DNA of 64,000 nucleotides from positions 62,001-126,000 of the forward strand of contig JAKOGH010001085.1 of the NCBI GenBank assembly GCA_024811115.1, read 5' to 3'. The notes beneath the pieces were generated by a model that did not search any database, was not told where the DNA came from, and was given only the letters and a program-made list of their open reading frames with translations. Of this stretch, positions 23,726-36,400 are shown piece after piece (position 1 is the first letter of the stretch; the number at the start of each line of letters is the position of its first letter). The stretch comes from Terana coerulea (taxonomy: Eukaryota > Basidiomycota > Agaricomycetes > Polyporales > Phanerochaetaceae). Position numbers and translations under genes: made by a program.

Positions 23726-24333
23726 GACCGCGCAGTGTTACGCCTAAGAAGTATGTCCGCTTTGTGAATTTGTTGCGGCGAACGGCGGGAGGCGTAGATG
23801 GTGATAGACGTGGTGGTTTGGCTGAGGTGTGTACTTAGCCGGCGCGGAACGAGCGAACGCCTTGTGCAATTGGACTGGCTAGCGCCCATAAACCGTCGTG
23901 TCGAGACTCGAGTCCTGCTTATTCTTCACGCCCACCATCGTCTCCTGCCAGCTCAGAGAGCAGACACAGGAATTATCTGCACAAAGTATCTGCGCATATA
24001 TGTGCGATTCGAGTCTTCCACCCAGAACATGCTTGCGCCTTTCTGGAAGCGGTGAGCTTTTCCTTATTCCATAAAACGTCAAAATGCCCAGGAGTTTGTT
24101 GAACTGCATGCAATTATATGCTGCAATATTGCGTTGCCTGATTCACAGGCTTACGCGCATCACATCCAGCCCGAGGAGCTGAGATGCACTTAGTTTCTAG
24201 GTGTGAGTGTAGCATCAACATCATGGTGAGTACTGGTCTAATCGTGTGATTGACTCTGAGTCTTGGGAACAAGCTCTATAGTTCAAGTCACTGTAGAGTT
24301 TGTAGGACAGGTACATGCGCTACACCACTCCTT

Positions 24334-25183
24334 GTACTAGGACGTACGCGGATTCGCATCTGCCTCCTACGAAGAGGCTGCCCTTTGCGAGCAGATGTCT
24401 CGTTTTATCGAGCATCTATACCGTGCTTACACGAGTACTGTCGGCATTGAGATCAGTGCTCAGGTCATCCCGCGTATCGAGAAACTGATACCTATCGAAT
24501 TCAAGCTTCATTTTGTCCTTCCTTGATCCTTCCTTGCCGTACTCCTTCGTGGGCCACTTTAGCTACGCAGCCGGTGAGTTCCAGGTATACTCCGCTTCGA
24601 TGATTGAGTCTGCTGACATGGATCACAGCAGGATATCTACCAAGGGTTGTGGGTTGGACGGAGCGCTGCCCTTGTCGGTAACAACTAATCTCCGCAGTTC
24701 ACTGGTCGCCGCTTCCACCGAGAAGCTGCGTCACTTGTCAAGACGCTGCACAGGACCTTGTAGGTCCAGAAGAGGATCTTGCGTCTCATTGCGCGAGCCA
24801 CCCGGCCCCAGGACCTTATCGATCCGACAACAATGGCTCTCACAAGCTCGACACCATTTGACGGGCCTGAAATCTTCACAAAGGATCTTGAAGCACGAGA
24901 TAAACCCGGCTCTCATAGCCAGTGCCCAGTGGCTATGGAATCGCTTCGCGGACAAAGATGGAAAGCTTTGAAGCTGTGCCCCGACACTTGTTCTTCCGAG
25001 TTTCCCCAACACGGTCTCTCCGGTTCCACAGCACATATGTATGGGACTGACATTCATCAGAAGCTGAAGCAAATCATCGAGGACATAAGCAGATATCCGG
25101 GAACCGCAGACTCGCTGATGCGGTGGCTTGATAGGTCTGAGGCTTTCGGGTTCGGCAATTGTGAGTGGAATCACACCGGATGA
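24334..25183 (+). pseudogene. Coding-like island in alternating frames, unrecognised
   Basis: Several stretches look protein-coding but lie in different frames. After a CTAG acceptor at about 24333 the frame reads DVRGFASASYEEAALCEQMS, then IEHLYRAYTSTVGIEI and IPRIEKLIPIEFKLHF. It then continues as SFLDPSLPYSFVGHFSYAAG only if one T is added to a T4 run at about 24511-24514. After a possible intron come DIYQGLWVGRSAAL and FTGRRFHREAASLVKTLHRT. Further on RILKHEINPALIASAQWLW and IHQKLKQIIEDISRYPG appear in other frames. No family was recognised and no start was identified. It may be a real gene hidden by indels or a decayed one. Confidence 0.35.
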
Positions 25184-25670
25184 GGCTGCAGCGGTGTAGA
25201 AAATTCGAATACATCTTGTATCAGCGTGGATGTACAGCCCAGCAATAACAAAGGCCGTTGTCGCTGGTGGCAACAGCGTCGGAGAGACTGACGGGCAGAC
25301 GAAGGTGTGGATTGCCGCCTGAACTGAGTGGCAACGGGCGCTCCCGTAGCGACAAAGAAGGCGGATACGGCTGGCGTGGGAAACACCACACGTGACTTGC
25401 CCTCAGCCCACGCGATAACCCTCTGCCCAGCTCAAGATTTAGTTTCCTCATTTATTCCACCAAAACCAACCTTTCTTCACCAACCACCATCAGCCTCACT
25501 TTCCCCACAACCGTCTCTCGTGAGTACGCGTCGTCGTCGTCGTCTTCAACAGCGAGCTCAACATTTCTTTCACAGCCCAACCCTTCCTACTTTATCACCC
25601 ACTCCAAGGTTCGTTGACGCGTATTGCCTACAACCAACGCGTGTATTGATGATGCTACGTGCCTTTGTAG

Positions 25671-26611
25671 ATGTCCCAGTCACGCGAAGACTCCGTCTAC
25701 CTCGCCAAGCTCGCTGAGCAGGCAGAGCGGTACGAAGGTTCGTTATCGGTCGTGTGCATGGTTTGAATGTGCGCGCTAACGACGAGTCACACGTCATCAG
25801 AGATGGTTGAGAACATGAAGCGCGTCGCGTCGTCCGACCAGGAACTCACCGTCGAGGAGCGCAATCTCCTGTCCGTCGCCTACAAGAACGTCATTGGTGC
25901 CCGCCGTGCATCATGGAGAATCGTCTCCTCCATCGAGCAGAAGGAGGAGTCCAAGGGCAACGAAGCCCAGGTGGCCATGATCAAGGGCTACCGGGAGAAG
26001 ATTGAGAGCGAGCTCGCGAAGATCTGCGAGGACATCCTCGACGTCCTCGAGAAGCACCTTATCCCCTCCGCCGCCTCTGGCGAGTCGAAGGTCTTCTACC
26101 ACAAGATGTGAGTATCGCCGGGTGATGGCGCGTTGATAATCGCTGATGAGCCTACTCGCTTAGGATGGGTGACTACCACCGTTACCTTGCGGAGTTTGCC
26201 ACCGGCGACAAGCGCAAGGAGTCCGCCGACAAGTCCCTCGAGGCTTATAAGGCCGCATCCGACGTTGCCGTCACCGAGCTGCCACCAACACACCCGATCC
26301 GTCTCGGTCTCGCGCTCAACTTCTCCGTATTCTACTACGAGATCCTCAACAGCCCAGATCGCGCGTGCCACCTGGCGAAGCAGGCGTTCGACGACGCCAT
26401 CGCTGAGCTCGACACACTATCGGAGGAGAGCTACAAGGACTCCACCCTTATCATGCAGCTCCTCCGTGACAACCTCACCCTCTGGACCTCGGACATGCAG
26501 GACTCTGGTTAGTCGCGTATGCTCCTATTTGACGCGGTGCATGACCTAATGTTATCTATAGACAAGCCTGCTGATGAGAAGCCCTCGGACGAGGCCGCTG
26601 AGGAGGCTTAA
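25671..26611 (+). CDS. 14-3-3 protein (BMH-type)
   Basis: Dimeric phosphoserine/phosphothreonine-binding adaptor of the cytosol and nucleus, regulating many kinases and transcription factors. Four exons (25671-25737, 25801-26107, 26164-26507, 26562-26611) join in frame to 255 residues, the usual length. It starts [20 protein letters not shown]. Signature regions [20 protein letters not shown] and [20 protein letters not shown] are intact, as are the phosphopeptide-pocket Lys/Arg/Arg/Tyr positions (in KNVIGARR and DYHRYLAE). The C-terminal tail is acidic ([12 protein letters not shown]). The upstream 400 bp are CT-rich, contain a GTGAGT donor near 25520 and a TTTGTAG acceptor right before the ATG, suggesting an intron in the 5' leader, common in highly expressed fungal genes. 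Confidence 0.96.
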
Positions 26612-27267
26612 ATGTCTAATCGGCTCGGCTTCTTTGGTCTGAGTGGTTCATCCGAGGATGCATCGCGTCGTCGTTTTCGTGTCCTTCATCGTCTGACAGT
26701 CTTCATCTGCATTCTCTCGCATCTCGTACCATATCGCATCCGTAACCACCGCATATTCCTCAGACCAATCCCCTCCCTCTTGACATCCATTTCGAGTATT
26801 TCCTCTTTCATGTGGCGCTGTTGTGTTGCGGCAGCGGGGACTTGTGAATCAAATAAACATCTGCATATCATGAAACTTTGGATTGTTCTGAACCTTCGCG
26901 CGTTGCTGTGTTGCTGCTGTGTGGCGGTCAATCTCGGTCAATGTGGAGGTATATGTAGCGCACAGATGCTTGAGTTGATCCGCGCTCCGACCACTGTCGC
27001 CGTCATCTGTCCGCACTGGACGGATTTAGCAGCGTCTCTCGGGATGCTGTACATCTTCATCCCTTGTCTTCATTCTTACACACTGGCCAGACCCATGCTG
27101 AATCGTTACACGCGTTACATCTTCCTTGCATCTTCCCCCGATGCCCCGTGCGCTCCATGCCAACCGGTTCTTGGCACTTCTCCCAAAGCTGACCAGATGT
27201 AGGTTGTGCATCATACCCACTCCTTTCCTGGTATCCCATTCACCACCGCCAAGGTTCAATCAGGGCT

Positions 27268-27274
27268 TATAAAA
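27268..27274 (+). promoter_or_regulatory. TATA box candidate for the small membrane-protein gene
   Basis: TATAAAA lies 181 bp upstream of the ATG at 27455, with a CAAT-like TTCAAT just before it. The distance is rather long, so transcription would have a leader of roughly 150 nt. Confidence 0.4.
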
Positions 27275-27454
27275 CCGCGGAGGAACTAAAGCTTACTCGG
27301 AGTACTTCGTCCCGCCTTCTTGCTCTCCGCCAGCGGTCTCTGTTGCGTAGTGGGACCTGGGAATCGCAATGAGTAAGTAGTGCGGTTGTTCGACCCGGAC
27401 CGCCCAAATAACTGGCTCCGATCACACTGGCTTGGTGTATTAGGTTCATTGCCT

Positions 27455-28453
27455 ATGTCCAGCGGAAAACGCGAAACATTGAAGCAGAAGCTCGCAGCGT
27501 CGAGTGCAGTGGTCACGACGACCGGGGATGACGACGACGACGCGACGCGGAAGGCGGTCATGAATGTGGTGCAGGTCTGGTTGGATAGGCTGCAGCTCGT
27601 CAGCGTGATCGTGAGTATCTGTTTGAATGAGCACACGCGCATAGTTCTCACGAATTGGTCAGACTACCTTCTTTGCGTCCATTGACGGCACACTGCTGTC
27701 GTTCACGATCAGTCTCACGCACGCAGGAAGCATAGACACCTCACAATGGTCGAGTACTATCCAGGTGATGAATGCGAGCCTGTGCGGCGCTTTGATCTTT
27801 CACGTATGCGCAGGTGCGTTCAACATATACTCTGCTTCGGCGCGTACAGCGACTGAATGTACTATCCTTTAGCCATTACATCCTTCGTGGGCTCCTTCGT
27901 CCTCATCCGATACAAACTGCTCGACGCGCGGGCCGAGCTTCCCCACCACAGTCCCACATCGCCGACGACGCCCCATGAAAAGGCCGCCACCAACCGCCTC
28001 GACCGCCTCGAGTCCGCGCCGGCGACGCTGCTGCACACGCGCTCGAACACCTCCGACCTCCACGCGCGCGGGCGCACGACGAGTGCGCGCAGCGGGTCGC
28101 CGTTCGTGCGCGAGGCGTCCGACGTCGCCGCAGAGGTACTGCACGCGCTCGCGACGTGGACGGGCCAGCTCGCGCCGTCGAACGGCGTGGTGTTCATCCA
28201 CCAGGTGCGCCCGTTCGGCTGGTGCGCGCCCCGCCGCGCGCCGGGCACAGGCACGAGCGCAATCCCGCCCGTGCGCCTGCTCTCAAAGTGCCACACGCTG
28301 TCCGTGACGATGGCCGTCGCGGGCTTCGTGCTCGCGCTGCTCGGCATCCTCACGTTCGCGTGGACGGCGCTGCCTGTCGGCATTGCGGTGTTCGCGAGCA
28401 CGTGCCTGGGCGTGTGCTTGCTGGCAATTTTTGGGGTGTTCGCGCTCAGCTGA
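27455..28453 (+). CDS. Small multi-pass membrane protein, function unknown
   Basis: No named family was recognised. Three exons (27455-27610, 27663-27813, 27873-28453) join in frame to 295 residues, starting MSSGKRETLKQKLAASSAVV. Hydrophobic segments lie around TTFFASIDGTLLSFTISL, ASLCGALIFHVCAAITSFVG, and two near the C-terminus (VTMAVAGFVLALLGILTFAW and GIAVFASTCLGVCLLAIFGV). A cytosolic-looking loop of about 110 residues rich in Ser/Thr/Arg separates the pairs. The overall plan, two membrane segments, a loop and two at the end, is common among lineage-specific basidiomycete membrane proteins, but this is inference. Confidence 0.75.
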
Positions 28454-28707
28454 AGGACGTTGTGTCACGACTATACTATATCCACCCGGAATTATGCTTC
28501 AATGACACTCGTGTCTTCCGTGCATGCTTTTAATCGTACATGGATAGGTTGAAAACCAGGATCACCTGTTATGTAACGCCGTCATCTAGTTTGTTTACAT
28601 TAGTCGCCGGTCAGCAATGAGTGCACTGACATTGGACACTGGACAGCAATATTGAATCATCGAATGAGCATTTGAGTTTTGACATCGCCGGTCAAAGGCT
28701 GCCGAAC

Positions 28708-28730
28708 GAAAGAAAAAGAAAGAAAGAAAG
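28708..28730. repeat. GAAA microsatellite
   Basis: An imperfect run of GAAA units (with one GAAAAA unit) lies in the spacer about 20 bp downstream of the 3' end of the tRNA gene. A purine run like this is often length-variable between strains. Confidence 0.8.
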
Positions 28731-28750
28731 CATGCAACATCATTTGTCAC

Positions 28751-28822
28751 ATCCCCGGTGGGACTCGAACCCACAGCCTTCAGATTAGAAGTCTGACGTC
28801 ATAACCATTAAACTACGGGGAC
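28751..28822 (-). tRNA. tRNA-Arg (anticodon UCU)
   Basis: Read on the minus strand, a 72-nt cloverleaf is visible. The acceptor stem is GTCCCCG with CGGGGAT (G.U first pair). The D-arm contains TTTAATGGTTAT. The anticodon stem-loop is TCAGA CTTCTAA TCTGA with anticodon TCT. The T-arm is GTGGG TTCGAGT CCCAC. No intron is present. It decodes AGA. The B box GGTTCGAGTCC is intact, so it should be transcribed by RNA polymerase III. Confidence 0.95.
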
Positions 28823-30434
28823 CTGTTCGAATTCATCAATGATATGAATATAGAGTCTGCGATTATCCCACCATAGCCAGACAAATCATATGCATGTGGA
28901 CCCCCTCATTGAATACACTGCAGAAGCAGAGATCAAGGTAATGCGAGATGTCTTTCGTTTGAGTCTGAACTCCTTTCCTACCGTGACGATGATACTGAGA
29001 AGAGCGAAGAAAGGATGACTGATAGATTTATCAATGTGATAACTCAGGAAGATAGGATATACTGCATCCGCAGGCTTTAACTGCACGACATTATTTGGTG
29101 ACAATGCTACTTCGAGATTACTCACTACGAAGGGAGCCGATGAGGAAGGCAGCGGCATAATGAATGATGCAGACCTTGCGAAGGAGGAGGCTTGCTACTT
29201 GACTATCGCGTTCGTTTTCGCTGCAATGCTTTCCCTAAAGCAGTGACAGTGTCATGCAACTCTTCGTACAATCATTGTGCAGCGCGTACATGCAAAGCAC
29301 ATAATCTGGGCATATCATCTCATAGACTGTTTGCTCAGTATACTGTACCTACTGTGTATGACGCCCGCCTTCCACAGGCAGGTGGCGGCTCATTGGAAGC
29401 AGTAACGTTGTCAGGGCGCAATCCAGTCGTGCTCAGCCAGGGATGCCATGGCCAGTGTGACATCGAGCTGTGAGCCTGGCAGAGAACCTCCAGGGGCTGG
29501 CGTAGTCCAAACGTAAAAACCTGCGAATAAATAGACAGACTAGTGAGCGGTAAGTTCCAAAGGAATAGGAACCACTAACGTGACTGTTGCTCATAAAGGC
29601 AAAACGGCAGGTCTGAACTCAATGTGGCCACGTCCACTGGCAGCGTGCCGCGGGATGCCTGACGTACACGGCTTCCCACGCACCTCGGGAGCTGCCCAAC
29701 AGTGGCGAACCAGGGCCGGAGCGGCGGTCCTCGAGCGCGAGCGCACCACACGAAGTCTCGTAAAGCCAAAGTCCGCGAGCGATAGGTGCCGCTTCTCCCA
29801 GAGCGTGATTGTGTATTTTTGATCGTCCTGGCCCACAAACGGGCGTGTCAGGGCGCTTGGTGCAGAAGCAGAGACAAAAGGTGGGCGCGTCGGGATGTGA
29901 CTGTCGTTTCGAGATCCCCGACCGCCCCGCTAGCCTACTGTCGACTGCAGGGCAGGGTGTTCCTGGTGGCAAGCGCGCGGCGGGGGCGGGTGTGGTGCAG
30001 GCTTCGGCAGAGTTGCGAAGGAGATCGTGATGGGGATCTGTGCACACTTCGGCGGTTCCCTTGTTTGTACAGTCAGATCTAGGAGTGAGATCTGTGGGCC
30101 AGCTGATAGAAGAGCGCCGTCGCCGTTGGCACAAGCGTGAGACGCCGTGTCCACGCCACGATAAGCGTCGCCCTGCAACGTTGTTGTCTGGTCTCCGTTC
30201 CACCAAGCACACAAAAAGCACGCCGTCGAGGCGGCGGAACAAGAAGATGGAATGCTATTGAGCGGTGTGCGGGGAGATCAGCAATTTCAGACCCGGCAAG
30301 ATGGGCATAGTCTGGCGCCTGTATTCAAACCCAGCGAAGATTGGGAATTTCACACGACGAGGTGCGGAGGCCCAACCAGCACAAACGGAGGGCGTTGCAG
30401 GTCCCGGTGTCTCTCCTCCTGCCTCATTCCACAC
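28823..30434. other. Intergenic stretch, no credible gene seen
   Basis: About 1.6 kb between the tRNA and the KDM5 gene. The longest frame (minus strand, 29619-30242) is Arg/Pro/Cys-rich, has no domain and matches no exon chain, so it is taken as chance. The promoter of KDM5 should lie in its right half. Confidence 0.5.
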
Positions 30435-33400
30435 ATGCACGCCGCGGGCTCCCCCAGCGAGGCTCCCCGCCCTCCCGCGGCACCCCCGCACGACGGGGAC
30501 ACTCGCGCCCCCTCTCCAACAGCCCCCGCCCCGCGCACCCGCCGGCCGAATTTTCGGGGCGATCGGCGGCCACCTTCACGTCCTGCCTCGACATTGCCGT
30601 CGAGGGCGCGATTCCCATCGAGCAGCTCGAGGCGTCCGCACCAGGAACTAAAAAAGAAATTCAGAAGCCGGCGGGCACCGAGTCGAAGCGGGCGCCGCGC
30701 AAGTCCAAGACGGAGGCGATTGCTGCGCTTACCGCGGCCGTGTCCGAGGACGAATCCGCCGACGCCACATTGGAGGACGAGGCGGGCACCAGAGTGTATT
30801 TGAGGGACGGCTCCACCATTCCAGTCGCACCTTTGCTTGATTTATCGACCGTAAAGACTCCCAATCCACGCAATGCGCCCTCGAAGCCCAAGGAGCGCCC
30901 TTTCGGTCTCGCTGACTGTCCCACGTTCAGGCCAACGATCGAACAGTTCAAGGATCCAATGGCATACATCAGGTCTATCTCAGAGAATGCGAAGAGCTAT
31001 GGAATGTGCAAGATAATTCCACCGATGGGATGGGCTATGCCCTTTGTTACCGACACTGAGGTGAGTCCTAGCTCCGAACTTTACGGTCGCTTCAGCGTTT
31101 AGTACGCACACAACAGACTTTCCGCTTCAAGACTCGCGTTCAGCGACTGAACTCCATCGAAGCCTCAGCCCGTGCCAAGATCAATTTCTTGGAGCAACTT
31201 TACCGTTTCCACAAGCAACAGGGCAACCCGCGGGTCTCGGTGCCAACCATTAACCACAAAGCGTTGGACCTTTGGCTCCTTCGGAAAGAGGTCCACAGGC
31301 TCGGTGGATACGAGCAGGTACGTGGGTTTGTTCCGCGACCTGTTCCACATCGTAATACGTCACTTCTATCAGGTCACGAAGAACAAGAAATGGGCAGATT
31401 TGGGTCGGCTTTTAGGATACGGCGGGATCCCTGGGCTTGCCACGCAAATTAAGAACTCATACGCCCGTGTAATCCTGCCATATGAACATTTCTGCGACCA
31501 TGTCCGCAACTCGCCAAACATGTCACCGGCGAAGCCGCATGACCCCACACTCAAGACGCACACGAACATCCAGTCCGCAAGCAAGGTCAACCGAGCCAGC
31601 GTTGGTGATGACGACGACAGCCCGCCGTCGAGTCCGCTATCGAGCTCTTCCAGCCCCTTATCGGAGCCCCCTGATGAGTCTGAGACCAGGCTTCGCCGAA
31701 GCTCGAGGCAGACAGGCGATCTTCCGCAACGTACGTGTCACGACTCACTCTAGGGCTGCGTTGTTCTTACTTTCGTGCAGCCCTACGCAGGCGAGCGGAA
31801 GCGAATGGTGGAGACGGCCCGGACCGACCGGCCCCCTCTGAGGTGCGCACCTCCGATTCCTCTATCAAGGACTGGGCATTAAGGATCTCCAAGCCTCACT
31901 GCGAGGTATGCCAGAAGAAGGATCGTGGAGAGGAGATGCTGCTGTGCGATGGCTGCGATTGCGGTATGCCCCGTCCTGTCCACTGTCCGCGCATACATGC
32001 GGTTCTCATCAGCGTTTTTGCAGGTTTCCACACATTCTGCCTTGACCCGCCGCTACAGACCATCCCCAAAGGCCAGTGGTACTGCCACATTTGCCTGTTT
32101 GGCACTGGCGGCGACTTTGGGTTTGACGAGGGCGAGGAGCACAGCCTCGCGAGCTTCCAGGCACGGGACCTCGAGTTCCGCAAGCTCTGGTTCGCGTCGC
32201 ATCCACCGTCGGACGCGGATGGCGACCGCGAACGCATCTATGACGGTGACTCATCTGGGCTCCGCTCGAATGCGCCAGATCCAGCGGTCAACAAGTTTGG
32301 TGACATCGCTGTTTCGGAGACAGACATCGAGCGGGAGTTCTGGCGTCTCGTGCAGTCGCAGAACGAAACGGTGGAAGTCGAGTACGGCGCGGATGTGCAT
32401 TCGACGACGCATGGGAGGTGAGCTATCCCAGGTGCAACCTGCCGGTATCCCTGCTGACCGCGGTGCCTGGCAGCGCGATGCCGACCATGGAGACCCACCC
32501 ATTGAACGCGTACTCGAAGGATCCGTGGAATTTGAACAACATTCCAATCCTGCCGGAGTCGTTGCTTCGTTTCATCAAGTCGGACATTAATGGCATGACC
32601 GTGCCTTGGACTTATGTCGGCATGGTCTTCTCCACCTTCTGCTGGCATAATGAGGTGGGTAACCTCGGAAGTATCCGTCCCTGAGCTCCACTGAATTGAT
32701 TACGTACAGGATCACTACACATACAGCGTTAACTACAGTGAGTACCCACGGCTTCCGTCTGTGCTGCGAGTTGCCGACGACGGTTCCCACAGTGCACTGG
32801 GGAGAGACGAAGACGTGGTACAGCATCCCTGGCGATGACGCGGAGAAATTCGAAGCAGCCATCCGCCGCGAGGCGCCAGACCTGTTCGAGGCGCAGCCAG
32901 ATCTGCTCTTCCAGCTGGTGACCCTCATGAACCCAGGGCGGCTGCGCGAGGCGGGCGTGGACGTGTATGCGTGCAACCAGCGCGCGGGCGAGTTCGTCGT
33001 CACTTTCCCGAAAGCGTACCATGCCGGCTTCAACCACGGAGTGAGTGTCCATTTACGGCGAACTCCGCGCTGTGGCTGATTGGACGCATTTGGCAGTTCA
33101 ATTTCAACGAGGCGGTCAACTTCGCGCTCCCTGATTGGCTCCCGCTCGGTCTCAGCTGTGTGCGGCGCTACCAGGACCACCGGAAGCTCCCCGTCTTCTC
33201 GCACGACGAGCTGATCATCACGATTACACAACAGACCCAGTCCATCAAGACCGCGATATGGTCAGTCGTCTCCCGTATTCTGTCTGCACGGATCAGTGTC
33301 CTGATTAGGGCAATGCAGGCTCAACGACAGTCTGCAGGAGATGGTCGAGCGAGAAATCTCCGCCCGCCAGCGGGCGCGCGCAATGGACATGGGCGAGGCT

Positions 33401-36400
33401 CTCGAGGAGAACGACCGCACTGAGGAGCAGTACCAGTGCAAGACCTGCAAGTGCTTCTGCTATCTCTCGCAGATCACGTGCAGCTGCACGACGAAGGTCG
33501 TTTGCATCGACCACGTCGACGAGCTCTGCAAGTGCGCCAAGTCGACCCAGGTGCTGCGCAAGCGCTTCAGCGACTCGTTTCTCCAGGACACGCAGCTCGT
33601 CGTCGCCGAGCGCGCGGGCATCCCGACGCAGTGGCGCGCCCGCTTCACGAAGCTTCTGTCCGAGAGCGCGCGTCCCGCCTTGCGCGCCCTGCGCTCGCTC
33701 CTCGCCGAGGGTGACCGAATCAGCTACCCGCTCCCCGAGCTGCACGCGCTCCGCAAGTGCGTCATCCGTGCGAACGAGTGGGTCGACTCGGCGAACTTGT
33801 TCCTGGTCCGCAAGCCGACGCGCAAGCGGCATCCCTCGCCGGGGGCGTGGCGGGCGCAGCAGCGCGGTGGACCTGTCTGCTGCACGTCTGGACGACGTCA
33901 TCGAGAAGCCGGACCGCTCCCTGGCCGACCTCTACGCGCTCCTCAAGGAGGTGGAGGACCTCGGCTTTGATTGTCAGGAGATTGCGGCGCTGCAGGCGTT
34001 GGCGAAGGATGCTGAAGACACGCAGGCGAAGGCGCGACAGCTGCTCCAAACGGTTTCTACCGCGCCTGACCGTGATGCATATGTCCGTGAATGCGAGGAA
34101 CTGATCAATCATGGGTCGACCTTGAACGTCCAGGTTGACGACTTGCTCGAAATCGAGAAGATTGTCCTCCGGGAGCAGCTGCTCAAGGAGCTCGAGCAGG
34201 AGGACCACGAGAAGTTCACGCTCGAGGAGGTGCGCCGCCTCGTGTCGCGCGCACGGGCGTGCAGCCTGCCACCGGACAACGGGCACATGAAGTCGCTCGA
34301 GGCGCGGCTGCGCGCGGGCACCGCGTGGGAGGACCGCGCGAAGGCCGTGCTCGACAAGCCGCAGCGGACAATCGCGGAGATCGAGGAGGTGGCCAAGATC
34401 CCGCGCGGCGTGCCGATCGACCCCGACCTCGTCGCTGTCCTGCACCAGGCGCGCGACCGCGGCAAGGGCATCGAGGAGCAGGTCACCGAGTGGCTTGCGG
34501 CGAAGCCCGGCGTGCCGAAGCCGCGCGTGCAGGACGTCGTGAAGACGGTGTCGAAGGGTGAGAAAGAGTTCAGCATCCCAGTGCTGCAGGACATGCGGCG
34601 CACGGTCGACTTTGCCGTCGACCTCGAGACGCGCTGCGACGCGGTGCTCAAGAACCGATACCAGCACAACGATACGGAGGGCGACATCTTCCAGGTCATG
34701 CGCCAGTGGCGCAACTACGCAAAGGAGCACCTCACCATGTTTGCGCTGCCCAACTTTGAGCGCCTCGAGAAGCAGCTGACGCTGCATTTCCGCTGGCTGG
34801 AAGGCCTCCCGTGGTACTGTCGCTCGCACCATGTCCCGCATTGCAAGCCGATCCTCGACGACGTCGTAGAGTCCACTCGCCCGGAAGATGACTTGCCGCC
34901 TACGGACGAGTACTACACCTGTATCTGCACGAGCCCTGTGCGCCCTCCCGCTCGCGGCACCTCATCGGACGCCGTCCAGTGCGATCACTGCTTTGCGCGG
35001 TTCCACGGCGTCTGCGCTGCGAACGGCGGCTCATGTCCCTTCTGCGACCACCAGCACTGGAATGGGACGATCCACAAGGAGCGCGGCTGGCACTTTTGCT
35101 ACCTCCCCACCATCCTCCTGCATGCGCCCGAGATCACGAAGAACTACTCCGAGGACTGGAAGCAGCTCGAGATCATTGTCCACCGCCTCGACCGCCTCAT
35201 CGGCGTCATCGGGCAGTTCATCGCGTTCGTGGTGCAGCCCGGCAACCAGCGCCCGGACTTCATTCCGCAGGTGCGCCACTTCATGCGCAAGCTGTACAAG
35301 ATCCAGTTTGCGGTCGCGCCGAACCCCGAGACCTCGTACGGGCTCGACCTCGCGGGTCTCCATCGCGTGCTTGCTGGCCAGCCGGCGCCGGTGCGCATGA
35401 AGAAGCGAAGACGGCCAAAGTTTGTGTTCGGTCAGGACGTCGACAAGGACTGGGTCGACGGCACCCGCTGCATCTGCCGTGGACGGACTGCGTATCTGCT
35501 GAACTACCCGACAGTTGAGTGCGAGCTGTGCAGCAAGACGTACCATGGCGGCTGCGTCTTCTTCCCGTTGATCCCACCCCAGGCGGCAACAATCGTTTCA
35601 TGTGCCCCCTGTGCTGTCTGCGAAAGAACAGGACGTACCCGTATTCCGAGGTGCGGGTCAAGCATCATGGTATGTCCAAACCATTCTTCGCATAATAGAT
35701 GTTTACTGATGCTTCCACCTTCACAGAAAACCCAAATCCCGAAGCGTACGTAGACACCAAGGAGATGTTGGATACATTCAGCAAAGACGTCGTTTACATG
35801 ACTTTACCACCTCCTTACACGCAAACGTTGTTCGTCGAGCTTGTCCGTTTCACCCCTGGACAGCCAGATAGCATGGCTTCGAACCCCTCCGCCACCGCTA
35901 CCGTTCCTTCAGCTCGTGGTCCGCCGACTCCGCCGTCGGCTACGCAGCCGTCATTCCCGAATGGTCAGAACGGGGTCAGAGCACCCGCCTCGAGCTGGTC
36001 CGTCATCTTCTCATAGCTCCTCAGCGGGCCCAAGACCACCATCGCCTCTTCTTCCGTATGAACGTCCGGCGACAGGGAATGGGTCTCACAACCTTCCACC
36101 GCCGCCACCATGGTCCAGCAGGTCTAATGGGAGTGGGTCAAGCCGCTGGAGCAACGCAGCGGCCACTGCTCCGCCGCCGTCCTCTCGTAACCATCCCTCG
36201 GAGAACACGTCACCCGTCGACTCACCGACGCTCACGGCCGCGAGGAAGCGCAAGCATCCTGACGATGCCGGCCCTGGGGAAGGCCTGTCCGTGACCATTC
36301 CGTCTCCCGTACAGCCATCCCCCAAGCGCCGGCCGACGATGCAGAGTCCCATGCACCCTCCCTCGACACACGCGCCACCAGCGCCGTCCCCCACCGCCCA

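Noticed and set aside
24731..25273. Minus-strand frame of 180 residues antisense to the coding-like island
   Set aside because: The plus strand shows better protein-like segments with splice-like borders; the minus frame has no motif.
29619..30242. Minus-strand open frame of 207 residues between the tRNA and KDM5
   Set aside because: Rich in Arg, Pro and Cys with no domain, and overlapped by several frames on the other strand; fits chance in GC-rich DNA.
33762..34841. Long minus-strand frame inside KDM5 (359 residues)
   Set aside because: It is antisense to the conserved PLU1-like region, and its Leu/Arg-rich composition is the usual mirror of a GC-rich coding exon.
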